Positions 54,042 to 62,696 of a stretch of DNA of 64,000 nucleotides are shown here, piece by piece. The stretch is from a virus, in the IMG/VR virus record IMGVR_UViG_3300050821_023931, positions 1-64,000 of that record. The stretch is one strand, 5' to 3'. A program made the position numbers and the translations under genes. Each line of letters opens with the position of its first letter. Position 1 is the first letter of the stretch. Under the pieces are notes generated by a model. It saw only the letters and a program-made list of their open reading frames with translations, was not told the DNA's origin and searched no databases.

Positions 54042-54581
54042 ATGAAAATACTTTTAACCTTTATTCTATTTTTGCTTTCATTAACTGGTAAGTCTCAAAC
54101 ATGTATTGTTTACTTCGAAGCTGAAAGAAAAGGTGATGTAAATTTCACCTGGCAAATTAAGAGTGACGAAAAAGAATTAACATATTTGATTCAATGCTCT
54201 AATGATAAGTTAAATTTCACTGATATGTATAAGTATAAAACTGAGCATAGAACTATCAATGTTTCTTTATTTTCGGATTATACTTATTTTCGGCTAAAAA
54301 TCATGATTAATAAAGATTGTTATATTTATTCAGATATACTTTATTTAAAAAACGATCAGCCTATTCAAATATGTCCAGATGTTACCGGGGCTCATATAGT
54401 TTATATTACCAGTAAAGAAGAAGGTACTTGTTACATTTACAATAAAAGTAATACCCAGTTTTTATCATATTCGATTACTGAAGGCTATAATCAAATCTAT
54501 TATCATTTACCCAATGATGAATATACAGTAAAAGTATTTACTGAGAATTTTGTCCAACAAATTAAAATATTTGTAAAATGA
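54042..54581 (+). CDS. Secreted protein resembling the C-terminal sorting part of type IX secretion cargo
   Basis: 179 residues. Signal peptide MKILLTFILFLLSLTGKSQ is followed by a domain at about 22-105 with the order VNFTWQIKSDEKE, YLIQCSNDKLNFTDM, YFRLKIMI and CYIYSDILYL. This is the pattern of the Fn3-like domain that precedes the type IX (Por) sorting signal in Bacteroidota (W-x-x-x-S-E, SxDgxnF, YYRLK). The final ~70 residues (CYIYNKSNTQFLSY, YNQIYYHLPNDEYTVKV, QQIKIFVK) match the C-terminal sorting domain. There is no effector domain. Possibly a decoy or blocker of the secretion/gliding machinery, or a small surface-displayed protein. Confidence 0.55.
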   Translation: MKILLTFILFLLSLTGKSQTCIVYFEAERKGDVNFTWQIKSDEKELTYLIQCSNDKLNFTDMYKYKTEHRTINVSLFSDYTYFRLKIMINKDCYIYSDILYLKNDQPIQICPDVTGAHIVYITSKEEGTCYIYNKSNTQFLSYSITEGYNQIYYHLPNDEYTVKVFTENFVQQIKIFVK

Positions 54582-54838
54582 AAAAAATACTAATTATAAT
54601 ATTCTTCATCTTATCACAAACTATCAATTGTTACTCTTCTGATGGTAAACAAGTAGTAATAGTTTGTCATGCAGATGAAGTGAGTAATATAATAAATCCT
54701 CTATTAGATAGAGGTTATACTGTTGCTTCAATGACAGCAGAAAATGTATCTATAGCAATCGAAACACATTCTTTTATGATTTCTAAAGGATTAATCATCA
54801 TAGTATTAAATAAACCAGTACCAAACATAAAGAAATAA
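54578..54838 (+). CDS. Small secreted protein, 86 aa
   Basis: ATGA overlap with the preceding secreted protein, so co-expressed. Signal peptide KKILIIIFFILSQTINCYSSDG; the cysteine is not in a good lipobox (TINC), so simple cleavage is more likely than lipidation. The mature ~65 residues have an alpha/beta look (VVIVCHADEVSNIINPLLDRGYTVASMTAE). No family recognised. Periplasmic or envelope role by inference. Confidence 0.6.
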   Translation: MKKILIIIFFILSQTINCYSSDGKQVVIVCHADEVSNIINPLLDRGYTVASMTAENVSIAIETHSFMISKGLIIIVLNKPVPNIKK

Positions 54839-54840
54839 TT

Positions 54841-55125
54841 ATGAATACTCACTATCTAAAACAAATTCGTAAAATATACGAAACAAAGTTTAAAAAGGAT
54901 GAAAATGGATATACTTTATTCGTTATTGATCATAAAAACCAACATGTTAGTAAATATGATTCTATAACATCTTTTATAAATGAATTTGTTAATTATGATG
55001 AACTAACCGGTATGTGGTCTATGTATGCTTCAATCTTTTATAAAGAAAGAATTTCAAAGAGACTACATAAAGCTGAGCAAAGACGAAAGTATTATGTAGC
55101 ATTAGAAGAATTAAAACAACAATAA
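54841..55125 (+). CDS. Hypothetical protein, 94 aa
   Basis: ATG three bases after the preceding stop. Basic helical ends (LKQIRKIYETKFKKDE, RISKRLHKAEQRRKYY) around a small strand region. No signal peptide. Convergent with the gene ending at 55127. Family unknown. Confidence 0.55.
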   Translation: MNTHYLKQIRKIYETKFKKDENGYTLFVIDHKNQHVSKYDSITSFINEFVNYDELTGMWSMYASIFYKERISKRLHKAEQRRKYYVALEELKQQ

Positions 55126-55126
55126 A

Positions 55127-56449
55127 TTAAGCTACTACCTTGGCTTTACTTAATCTGCCAAGTGTAGTAGTTTTTACTTCTTTATAAACAGAATGCTCTT
55201 TAATCTCTGCTGTAAATTCAAATATATCACCTTCAGTGAACTCTTCTAATTCCTTACCACCTAAAGAGTCAGCAACAATGAAGCTTTTATTTAGTTTACC
55301 AAATTTCTTAAAAATGTTACCATTTTCATCTTTGAATGTCCATAAATACCAGGTACCATATTCACCCTCACCACTTTTAACATCTTCTAATATGAGTCTT
55401 AAAACGGCCTTCTCTCCTACTTTACCAATCCATACAGATTCTTTATCTTTAAGCAATTGCTCTTGTCTCTCAAGACCTCTATAGTAAGAATTTATAGCCG
55501 GTGCAATTATCATAGCTTCATATAGTCTGATTTTGTTTCTTCCGGTTAAATCATTCAATACTTTATTGTGCTCAAGTTCAAATACCTCATCAAGAGGTGG
55601 GTTAGTTTTAGTACCTTTTAAAACTACATGTTCTGTTAAAGGTAGATTTTCAAAGTAGTGTCTTATTTTACCACAAATAGATTCATTGATACTTGTATTC
55701 AAAACAATATCCTTATCGAAAAGTATTTTCTCTAATTTATCATTAGTGGCCTTTCCATAGTTTGTTCTCCAGCATTCACCAACTCTTCTACCATGTCTAT
55801 CAGTTTCAGAATCATACAATTTTTTTATGTATCCTTCTTCAATAATTAATTTGTTCGCTAATGTAATTACAAGATCCAGTGAATGAGCAGTATTCCATTG
55901 ACTTTGGACATTTTTAAAGTTGAAAGGTGTGAGACCAGTTATTTCCGTTTTGAATTCATTTATGATATCAAACGCTGATACAAATGATTCTGGATTAAGG
56001 CCGATGAAATGTTTCATACAGCTTTTACCAACTTTTATAAAAGCATTCTTAGAATCTTTAAGAATGAATGATTTGTTTCGAGCTATTTTTCTGTTACAAT
56101 GCTCACAGTGCATGTTAGTAACATCTTGATATTTAACTGGTAATTCATCCTCAACGTCTATAGTAAAATGACTAAGACTTTCGTGGTTTACTATGGCAAA
56201 TAAAGCATAATCACCATTCAATTTAAATAATGAAGCAACATTGATAGTCACATCGATAACTTGAAAAAATTCTGATATCAGTTCAGTTTCTCCTGGAACA
56301 GATATTTCCTTATTATAAATATCAGACAATTCCATTGTAGGCTCGGATAATCCGAACTTTACAGCAGCACGAACTACAGCTTTGAAAGCTTTACGAAGTT
56401 CGTACTCTTTTTCTTTAAGAATAGTAATATTTATAATTTTTTCAGTCAT
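55127..56449 (-). CDS. Hypothetical protein with zinc-finger-like segment and possible OB fold, 440 aa
   Basis: Residues about 113-148 contain CEHCNRKIARN, then VGKSCMKHFIG: a C-x-x-C pair with a later C/H set, as in phage and plasmid proteins of unknown role. The C-terminal ~110 residues (VGEKAVLRLILEDV, GTWYLWTFKDENGN, GDIFEFTAEIKEHS) look like an OB-type beta domain. It could bind DNA or RNA. The start overlaps the end of the next upstream gene by one base. Confidence 0.55.
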   Translation of the reverse strand: MTEKIINITILKEKEYELRKAFKAVVRAAVKFGLSEPTMELSDIYNKEISVPGETELISEFFQVIDVTINVASLFKLNGDYALFAIVNHESLSHFTIDVEDELPVKYQDVTNMHCEHCNRKIARNKSFILKDSKNAFIKVGKSCMKHFIGLNPESFVSAFDIINEFKTEITGLTPFNFKNVQSQWNTAHSLDLVITLANKLIIEEGYIKKLYDSETDRHGRRVGECWRTNYGKATNDKLEKILFDKDIVLNTSINESICGKIRHYFENLPLTEHVVLKGTKTNPPLDEVFELEHNKVLNDLTGRNKIRLYEAMIIAPAINSYYRGLERQEQLLKDKESVWIGKVGEKAVLRLILEDVKSGEGEYGTWYLWTFKDENGNIFKKFGKLNKSFIVADSLGGKELEEFTEGDIFEFTAEIKEHSVYKEVKTTTLGRLSKAKVVA

Positions 56450-56595
56450 TACAATAAAGGTTTTTCAGGATGAAAGATTTCAATATGTACAAAATGATTG
56501 TTGATTTGTAATTCAACATGTCCACAATAAGGACAAACATGACCAAAACATTCCTGTTCAAGGTCTTCTATTTCAATAATATTATTTTCGCTCAT
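56449..56595 (-). CDS. Small C2H2-like zinc-finger protein, 48 aa
   Basis: A longer frame reaches 56685 but would overlap the upstream gene by over 100 bases; the ATG at 56595 is preferred (overlap 14 bases). CPYCG followed by NNHFVHIEIFHP gives a C-x-x-C ... H-x5-H zinc finger. An acidic N-terminus (IIEIEDLEQE) precedes it. Function unknown. Confidence 0.5.
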   Translation of the reverse strand: MSENNIIEIEDLEQECFGHVCPYCGHVELQINNHFVHIEIFHPEKPLL

Positions 56596-56950
56596 TTTGT
56601 TGCCATTTAATAAAATCTGTAATACATTCAAAGATTGCTTCAATGCATGGTCCTGTACCCATAAATGAAGGGTTTTTATCATCAAGACTTTTTATATGAC
56701 ATGAAGATGAGTAAATTATCAATTCAAAATCTTTACAGAAAGCCTTTTCTAATTTTAAAACTACCGGCATTAATTCATTCCAGTCAGAATGATAGGAAAA
56801 TTGATAAAGATTATAACCATATTCTTCACCATCAATCATTTTATGGTATCTATTAGGTAGATGTTCATATTTACCAAGTAACCAGCCTTCATGTTTAGCA
56901 ATTATTTTATTACCTTCAATAATTTTTTCTTCGTTCATATTAGTAACCAT
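56582..56950 (-). CDS. Hypothetical protein, 122 aa
   Basis: ATG at 56950 or at 56938 (MNEEK); the first is given. Aromatic- and His-rich soluble protein (KYEHLPNRYHKMIDGEEYGYNLYQFSYHSDWNELM style blocks). No recognised motif. Heads the leftward operon that ends with the gene at 55127. Confidence 0.55.
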   Translation of the reverse strand: MVTNMNEEKIIEGNKIIAKHEGWLLGKYEHLPNRYHKMIDGEEYGYNLYQFSYHSDWNELMPVVLKLEKAFCKDFELIIYSSSCHIKSLDDKNPSFMGTGPCIEAIFECITDFIKWQQNERK

Positions 56951-57024
56951 AATGTATTTAACGGCTAAAACTAATAAATGTTTTCGAATATAAAAAATAT
57001 TTTGATATTTTCCTTTAAATTTTA

Positions 57025-58113
57025 CTATAAAATACCCTTAGTCAGCTTTTTATAATTTGTAAAGACTTCTTTATCAAAGATATTGATCATTTCATCTTTT
57101 ATCTCAGATTCCATGTTTTCTTGAAGTTTTATGAAATCTACTGTAATAGTTTCAATTTCCCAGTTAAAAGTATCAGGATCCAGTTTTAGTTCTAATTGAG
57201 GTTCTTTTACCTTGTTTGTATCAAACATCTCTACACGTTCAAAAACATGATTCTCCATTAAACCAAGTAAAGACTTCCTGGCCTTCTTACTATCCAATAA
57301 TAAATTACTATTTAATACTAGGTCCACCATATCATGAGATACATTACTTGATGATAATTTAACCAAGTCTTCTTCTGTAGCAATTTCCAAGGTTTTATAT
57401 TCTGGAGAATAAGTATTTTCATAAGTATCAATTTCACCAGTTTTCATATCTAGGATAAAAACAGCTTTAGTATCATTTTTATCGGCCCTGTCCATATGAT
57501 ATGGTGCTCCCACATAAGTAAAATTACCATAAGTTTGACGTATATGAATGTGTCCTGAAAACACATGATTAAAATGTTTAAAAGCATTAAGTCTTACAAG
57601 TGTGTCAATAGCTTTCCTTTCATTGTCAAAAGCTCCTTGAAGTTCGCTGTGACAAAAAACATAGTCACATTGTTTATTAGCAAGCAAAAGACTCATTTGT
57701 TCATCACGGTTTTCGATCCAAGGTAGAATGTATATTTTTTTATTATCCTGTGTGATTATTTTAGGTCTTTCATAAAAGAATAGATTATCAATATGTTTGA
57801 GCCATCTTAAACTATTTTGTGTTGGGTCTATGATAGAATACATATCGTGATTACCTATCATTACATGTGTAGGTAATATCTTTGTTGTAGCTTCAAATAT
57901 TTCCTGGGCCAGTAATAATGCCGGAATATAAATGGATGTTCTATCATGAAATATATCACCAAGAAAGTATAAATGATCACCTGGTCTGGCTTTATCTTTA
58001 AGCATTGGTATAAACCATTCAAAAAAGTAGTCTCTTGCACTTTTTACCCACTTTTCAGCGTGTAAAGCATGAACTCCCAAATGTATATCCGAAATAATAA
58101 AAGATTTACTCAT
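57025..58113 (-). CDS. SbcD/Mre11-type nuclease, T4 gp47-like
   Basis: 362 residues. All metallophosphoesterase motifs are present in order: SDIHLG (8-13), GDIFHDR, GNHDMYS, CHSELQG and GHIHIRQ. It would form the recombination/repair nuclease with a gp46-like ATPase (not in the window). In T4, gp46/47 resects double-strand breaks and drives recombination-dependent replication and host DNA breakdown. The C-terminal ~110 residues are the expected helical/capping region. TATATAAT-like sequence lies close upstream of the start. Confidence 0.88.
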   Translation of the reverse strand: MSKSFIISDIHLGVHALHAEKWVKSARDYFFEWFIPMLKDKARPGDHLYFLGDIFHDRTSIYIPALLLAQEIFEATTKILPTHVMIGNHDMYSIIDPTQNSLRWLKHIDNLFFYERPKIITQDNKKIYILPWIENRDEQMSLLLANKQCDYVFCHSELQGAFDNERKAIDTLVRLNAFKHFNHVFSGHIHIRQTYGNFTYVGAPYHMDRADKNDTKAVFILDMKTGEIDTYENTYSPEYKTLEIATEEDLVKLSSSNVSHDMVDLVLNSNLLLDSKKARKSLLGLMENHVFERVEMFDTNKVKEPQLELKLDPDTFNWEIETITVDFIKLQENMESEIKDEMINIFDKEVFTNYKKLTKGIL

Positions 58114-58157
58114 GTATTATTATATATTAAAAATGAGCTTTAGTTGTAATACTTAGA

Positions 58158-58165
58158 TATATAAA
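58158..58165 (+). promoter_or_regulatory. TATATAAA late-type promoter element
   Basis: TATATAAA, 18 bases before the ATG at 58184. Confidence 0.45.
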
Positions 58166-58183
58166 GAAAACAGAACTTAAACA

Positions 58184-59035
58184 ATGGCTTGGTATGGTAG
58201 CAGCTCAAATAGTAAAAAGAAAAAAACTACCCAGAAAAAAGAAAAAGTGAGTACAACCAATGTTCAAGAGAAGGTCATGGGAACAGCAATGGTAAGGATT
58301 GTTGAAACCAAAAAAGATATTATTTTCAAAAGTAAAGAACCATTTCAAATGGAAGATATGAAAGAAGAAACTGAACCAGTTAAAATTATTAAAGAGGAAA
58401 TTAAACCCATAGAGCCTATTAAAATTGTAGAAGCTACTGTTACTGAAATACCTATAGCAGTTAAAGAAATACTTCCAGTTATTGAAACTCCTGTTGAAGT
58501 AAAGGCTCCTGTGATCGAAAAAGTTATACCAGTTAAAATTGTAGTTGAAGAGAATATAATAGAACCAGTTATACCAGAAATTATTCCAGAAATAATTGAA
58601 GAATCGAAAATAGAGGTTCCTGAAGTAATACAAATCACTAATGTGGAAGAAGTTGTTCCTTCAATTACACCTATAGAAGAACCTGTAGAAAAAGATTTAA
58701 ACCCTTTAGATTTAATTAATAAAGCAAATCTTCCAGATGATGCAGAAATAGTTCTTACCGAAGAAGAATTAAAAAGTATGCTTTCTAAAATAGAAATGAA
58801 TGTGAAAGAAAGTATAGTAATGGGTGAAGTTGGGTATACAGAACCTATATTTCCTATTGATAGTAAAGCAGAGAAATTCAGACAACTTTCTAAAAAACCA
58901 TTCGAACTAAGATATAAAGGAATCAAAATATTTGATTCCTATACAAATAAAAGAAAGGTTCAGTTTGAATTTACTCATGTATTTGTTGGTGATAGAAAAT
59001 ATCCTTATCAAAATTTAACTATCCTTAATAAGTAA
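58184..59035 (+). CDS. Protein with extended Pro/Val/Glu rod, 283 aa
   Basis: Basic N-terminal ~30 residues (KKKKTTQKKEKV), then about residues 60-165 of alternating Pro, Ile/Val and Glu (PIEPIKIVEAT, LPVIETPVEVKAPVIE, VIPEIIPEIIEE), an extended rod like TonB-type linkers. Residues about 220-283 form a compact beta domain (KPFELRYKGIKIFDSYTNK ... YQNLTILNK). Starts an operon with the 601-residue protein. Probably virion or scaffold-associated; function unknown. Confidence 0.5.
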   Translation: MAWYGSSSNSKKKKTTQKKEKVSTTNVQEKVMGTAMVRIVETKKDIIFKSKEPFQMEDMKEETEPVKIIKEEIKPIEPIKIVEATVTEIPIAVKEILPVIETPVEVKAPVIEKVIPVKIVVEENIIEPVIPEIIPEIIEESKIEVPEVIQITNVEEVVPSITPIEEPVEKDLNPLDLINKANLPDDAEIVLTEEELKSMLSKIEMNVKESIVMGEVGYTEPIFPIDSKAEKFRQLSKKPFELRYKGIKIFDSYTNKRKVQFEFTHVFVGDRKYPYQNLTILNK

Positions 59036-59049
59036 AAGATATATAGAAT

Positions 59050-60855
59050 ATGACAAAGTTTTTTAAGAAATTTGATAGTTTTATGAATGAAGGTGCTATG
59101 ATTGATCTTAGTACTATATTTGTATCAGCCGTTTTTGGAAGAAGTCTTTTTGAATATAGAAAAGTCAATCTTAAATTATGTGTTAGTGGTATTAATAATA
59201 TTCTTGAAAAATCTTTTAATGAGTTTACTTCCAATAATGTTAATGAGGCTGTATCTGTAGACCGTTATGATCAGGCTATGGAATATTTAAATTTGTATAT
59301 TGAAAAATTAGAAACTTTTATCGATTCTTTAAATAAGAAAATTATTGATAAAGAACAAGCAAAAGAATTAGTTGATCTTATAAAAAAAATAGACAAACAA
59401 TATTTCTCTCCTGCTATAAATGATATTTTAGCTGAACATTTAAAAGATTTTAATAAATTAAGGCTAATAACAAAACCTTACACCTCTAGTATAGACTCTA
59501 AACCATTTGTTATAAGTAAACAAGATATAGAAAAAAAGACCGCTGACCTAGCTGTATTAAAAGATTCGTATCTTGATTTGGTTAGAGATCAATCTGATAT
59601 AGAATATGGTATAGAAAATAATAAACCTTTACCCGATCCTGATTTTACTGTACAATTTTCACCAGGACAAAATAAAACACAAAATTCAGATCCTAAAAAT
59701 CCAGATTTTTTACAAATACAAGAATGGCTTAAGAAATTCCCTGAACTACTAAATATGTTCACCAAATTTAGATTCGATGAGAAAGTCTCGATGAGAAATA
59801 TAGAAGCACTTATTAAAGATATAATACTATACAGGGATTATGTGGGACATTTACCAAAACCAGTAGATCAATATGAATTATTCGATGAATTATCAAATGA
59901 TATTAAGGATTTAAAAAGTAAATTTAAAGTAAACAACACTACAGAAATAACAAAAAATAAACCTACACCATGGAGTAATGGTAAAAAGGAAACTTTAACA
60001 AACTATTTAATTGAAAATTATAAAAAACAAATAAATGAATATTTAGTAGATATTGCTAAAAGTAAATTTACTAATCCTACAGCTAAAGCCCGTGTAGAGT
60101 ATAATAAGATTTTGGAAAAAAGTTGGGTTGAATATAAAGACGAATTATTTGAAAAATGGAAAGATTATTATCTTATAGATAAACTAAGTAAGTTTTTTGA
60201 AATTGGTATAAAAATGACGACTACAAAATTACATGATTATAAAGATAATACTGATAATGATGTTGCTCAAAGGGTCCTTGAAAAATTACCTTTTATTGAT
60301 GCTAGTAGTTTAGAATCTGGTATTTCACATATAACAGCAGGAAATTTTTATATGGTACCTATTCTTGGTAATAATGATCATCCAACGCCACACTGCATTA
60401 TATTCTTTATACCAAATAATATAGAACAAATTGATAATCATGCTGGGTTATGGGCTATTCCTATAGCAAAGGTAAAATTTAATAATTTTAAATATAAAGT
60501 TGAACAATTCTTTCTTGATAGCTCCAACAATTTACTTTCTTCATCACCCATTTTCTTAGTTACTAATACCAAAGCTAATTTAGATATAGATGGTCAGAAA
60601 ATACTTCTTGTTAAAGTTGTACCTAATGAATTCAATATGTTAAAAATGCGATATATCAGAGTTGAAAATCCTGATACTGATAGAAAAGAAAATAGACTGT
60701 ATATAGGATCACCAATTTTTAAACTATTAGCATCTGAGATGAAAGACAAATTTAAAATTGATAAAAATAGTTTACATATAAAATATTATCCTAAAGATAA
60801 AGATGATATTGAAACCTATTTCTTCAGACAAAAAAGAACTAAAAAAGACAATTAA
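59050..60855 (+). CDS. Large leader-bearing virion-associated protein, 601 aa
   Basis: Begins FFKKFDSFMNEG, a capsid-targeting-like leader with an MNE site. The rest is long, charged and helical (NLKLCVSGINNILEKSFNEF ... KIIDKEQAKELVDLIKKID), with a Pro/Gly segment (LPDPDFTVQFSPGQN) in the middle and a beta-rich C-terminal third (HITAGNFYMVPILGNNDH, LLVKVVPNEFNM). No enzyme motif. In T4-like phages large leader-bearing proteins include Alt and head-internal proteins; packaging is inferred only. Confidence 0.55.
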   Translation: MTKFFKKFDSFMNEGAMIDLSTIFVSAVFGRSLFEYRKVNLKLCVSGINNILEKSFNEFTSNNVNEAVSVDRYDQAMEYLNLYIEKLETFIDSLNKKIIDKEQAKELVDLIKKIDKQYFSPAINDILAEHLKDFNKLRLITKPYTSSIDSKPFVISKQDIEKKTADLAVLKDSYLDLVRDQSDIEYGIENNKPLPDPDFTVQFSPGQNKTQNSDPKNPDFLQIQEWLKKFPELLNMFTKFRFDEKVSMRNIEALIKDIILYRDYVGHLPKPVDQYELFDELSNDIKDLKSKFKVNNTTEITKNKPTPWSNGKKETLTNYLIENYKKQINEYLVDIAKSKFTNPTAKARVEYNKILEKSWVEYKDELFEKWKDYYLIDKLSKFFEIGIKMTTTKLHDYKDNTDNDVAQRVLEKLPFIDASSLESGISHITAGNFYMVPILGNNDHPTPHCIIFFIPNNIEQIDNHAGLWAIPIAKVKFNNFKYKVEQFFLDSSNNLLSSSPIFLVTNTKANLDIDGQKILLVKVVPNEFNMLKMRYIRVENPDTDRKENRLYIGSPIFKLLASEMKDKFKIDKNSLHIKYYPKDKDDIETYFFRQKRTKKDN

Positions 60856-60859
60856 ACTT

Positions 60860-61234
60860 ATGAGTATTTTAAAATTTTCAGACTGGAAAAAACAACAAAC
60901 AATAAATGAGGATCTTGATATGACACAAAATCTGAAAGATCTCGAAATGGATAGAACCGATGCTCAGGCAATAATTTCTAGGATAGATTCTATTAAAACT
61001 ATTACAACACCAGAACAACTTGATTCTACTAAAGAATCAGTTTTTAATCAATACAAAGATAAGAAAGGAACTGCTACAGTAGCTGCTTTATCTTTATTGG
61101 ATCTTGAAAGTCAACATAGACTTTATCAGATTAAAACTCAAGATGCTAGCAAGAAATTCACAGAAACTATTACAAGTCTCGATGAAACTATAAAATCTTT
61201 GAAAGATAAAGCAACAGCTAACCCTAACGAATAA
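60860..61234 (+). CDS. Small leader-bearing helical protein, 124 aa
   Basis: The frame could extend to 60803 inside the previous gene, but the ATG at 60860 sits four bases after that stop and gives an N-terminus ILKFSDWKKQQTINEDLD, again a capsid-targeting-like leader with an INE site. The remainder is helical and charged (TQNLKDLEMDRTDAQAIISRID). Probably a small head protein (inference). Confidence 0.6.
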   Translation: MSILKFSDWKKQQTINEDLDMTQNLKDLEMDRTDAQAIISRIDSIKTITTPEQLDSTKESVFNQYKDKKGTATVAALSLLDLESQHRLYQIKTQDASKKFTETITSLDETIKSLKDKATANPNE

Positions 61235-61253
61235 ATAATATCCTATATAAGAT

Positions 61254-62696
61254 ATGGCTGATGAAAATGAATTTTTAGCAATCGATGAAAGTCTTGATAA
61301 TATAGAAAGTATTGTAGGTGAAATACGTGATACAGTTAATAAACAAGATGAATCAGAAGATGATTTTGTCTCTTCTGACAAAGCTGATTTTTATGAAACT
61401 GTAAAAAGTATAAACACTACTCTCGAAAGTGTAAATAGTTATTTTCAAAATATGGGATCTTCTAAGGTTGATAATCTTCAGGAGCCTATAGAACCTATTG
61501 AGGATATCACCAATGATAGAATTTCTGATCAATTAATAGAAACTACTAAAGTAGATAATGCTATGCTTGTGGATCATTTGACCGAAATAAATGATACACT
61601 TAAAGAAATAAAATCTTTTAACAATCCTGAAAATACAACTAATATTAGTCCAGAAGAAACCAATAAAATAGAAAACATCAATAAATCGTCTCAAGGTATA
61701 GATCAGGAGATGAAAACTATAGCTGAACTACAAGAAAGTATTTCTAGTACTAATATAAACAATCAAGGTACCGATATTCTATCAGAATTAAAAGGTGTGT
61801 CTGGTGTAAATTGGCAAGATGAATTGATTGAGCCTTTACAGCAATTAAGAGATATTATAAATGAGCCAGTATTAAAAGATAATATAACAAGTGTTTTAGA
61901 TAGCTTATCCTCTAAAAATATTGATTTGTCAAAAATACAAGAACTTGAAAAAATATTACCAAATATTACGAGTTCTCTCAAAGATTTTAAATTAGACCCG
62001 GCAGCATTTAAGGACCTAGAAGAATTCGAAGAAAATATTAATAATATCAAAACCGTTATGGCTTCAAATAAGTCATCTAATGATTTTGAAAGTCTTGAAA
62101 AAGCTAATAATCCAATATCACAAATAAATACTATACCAGTAACAAATGTGTCAGATGATATGAATTATATTCCTGGTCAAAATGCTATGACTGACACATC
62201 TGATTTTGATACAGAGACTTCTGAAATTAATATTGCAAAAGAAACTAATACTGAATCTAATTTAAAAAAAACTCCTGATGTATTAACACTTGAACATAAT
62301 CAAGAAGCAGCTACGTCGGATTTTGTTGTAGAACCACATAGTTCTCAACAAATAATGCATTCTGAGAATACCACTGATAATCCTTTAGAGACTTCTAATA
62401 GTACAAACTCACAAATGACAAAACTGGTTGAGCTTGTACAGAAACAAAATGATCTATTAAATTCTTTTATCCAAATAAAAACAACTGACCCAGAAAAAGA
62501 TAATAAACCAGAAAAACCTATAATGGAAATGGGTAGTGCACAAAGTAAAGAAGCTGGTACCACTGAATCCGCTGATGATGCTACAAATATCGTATTACAA
62601 CAATTGGTCTCAATAATGGGTATATTAAATTCTAGTATATCAGAACTTTCTTCTTCAATGATGGCTTCTAGGAATAAACCAATAAAATTGAACTAA
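61254..62696 (+). CDS. Coiled-coil protein, 480 aa
   Basis: Acidic, Asn/Ser/Asp-rich protein with repeated heptad-like stretches (FLAIDESLDNIESIVGEIRDTV, LKEIKSFNNPEN, IVLQQLVSIMGILNSSISELSSS). Low sequence complexity and no globular motif. TATATAAG ends two bases before the ATG. It ends in an overlap of four bases with the convergent gene. Candidate scaffold, tape-like or virion protein; not resolved. Confidence 0.5.
   Translation: MADENEFLAIDESLDNIESIVGEIRDTVNKQDESEDDFVSSDKADFYETVKSINTTLESVNSYFQNMGSSKVDNLQEPIEPIEDITNDRISDQLIETTKVDNAMLVDHLTEINDTLKEIKSFNNPENTTNISPEETNKIENINKSSQGIDQEMKTIAELQESISSTNINNQGTDILSELKGVSGVNWQDELIEPLQQLRDIINEPVLKDNITSVLDSLSSKNIDLSKIQELEKILPNITSSLKDFKLDPAAFKDLEEFEENINNIKTVMASNKSSNDFESLEKANNPISQINTIPVTNVSDDMNYIPGQNAMTDTSDFDTETSEINIAKETNTESNLKKTPDVLTLEHNQEAATSDFVVEPHSSQQIMHSENTTDNPLETSNSTNSQMTKLVELVQKQNDLLNSFIQIKTTDPEKDNKPEKPIMEMGSAQSKEAGTTESADDATNIVLQQLVSIMGILNSSISELSSSMMASRNKPIKLN

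Noticed and set aside
58205-58926. Two long minus-strand frames (142 and 193 codons) within the Pro/Val/Glu protein gene
   Set aside because: They are antisense shadows of a low-complexity region; compositions (Phe/Tyr/Asn-rich and Ser/Ile/Thr-rich) are unlike real genes and neither has a suitable upstream signal.
60803-60859. Upstream extension of the gene at 60860 overlapping the previous gene
   Set aside because: The ATG at 60860 immediately follows the preceding stop and yields the same type of leader as its neighbours.
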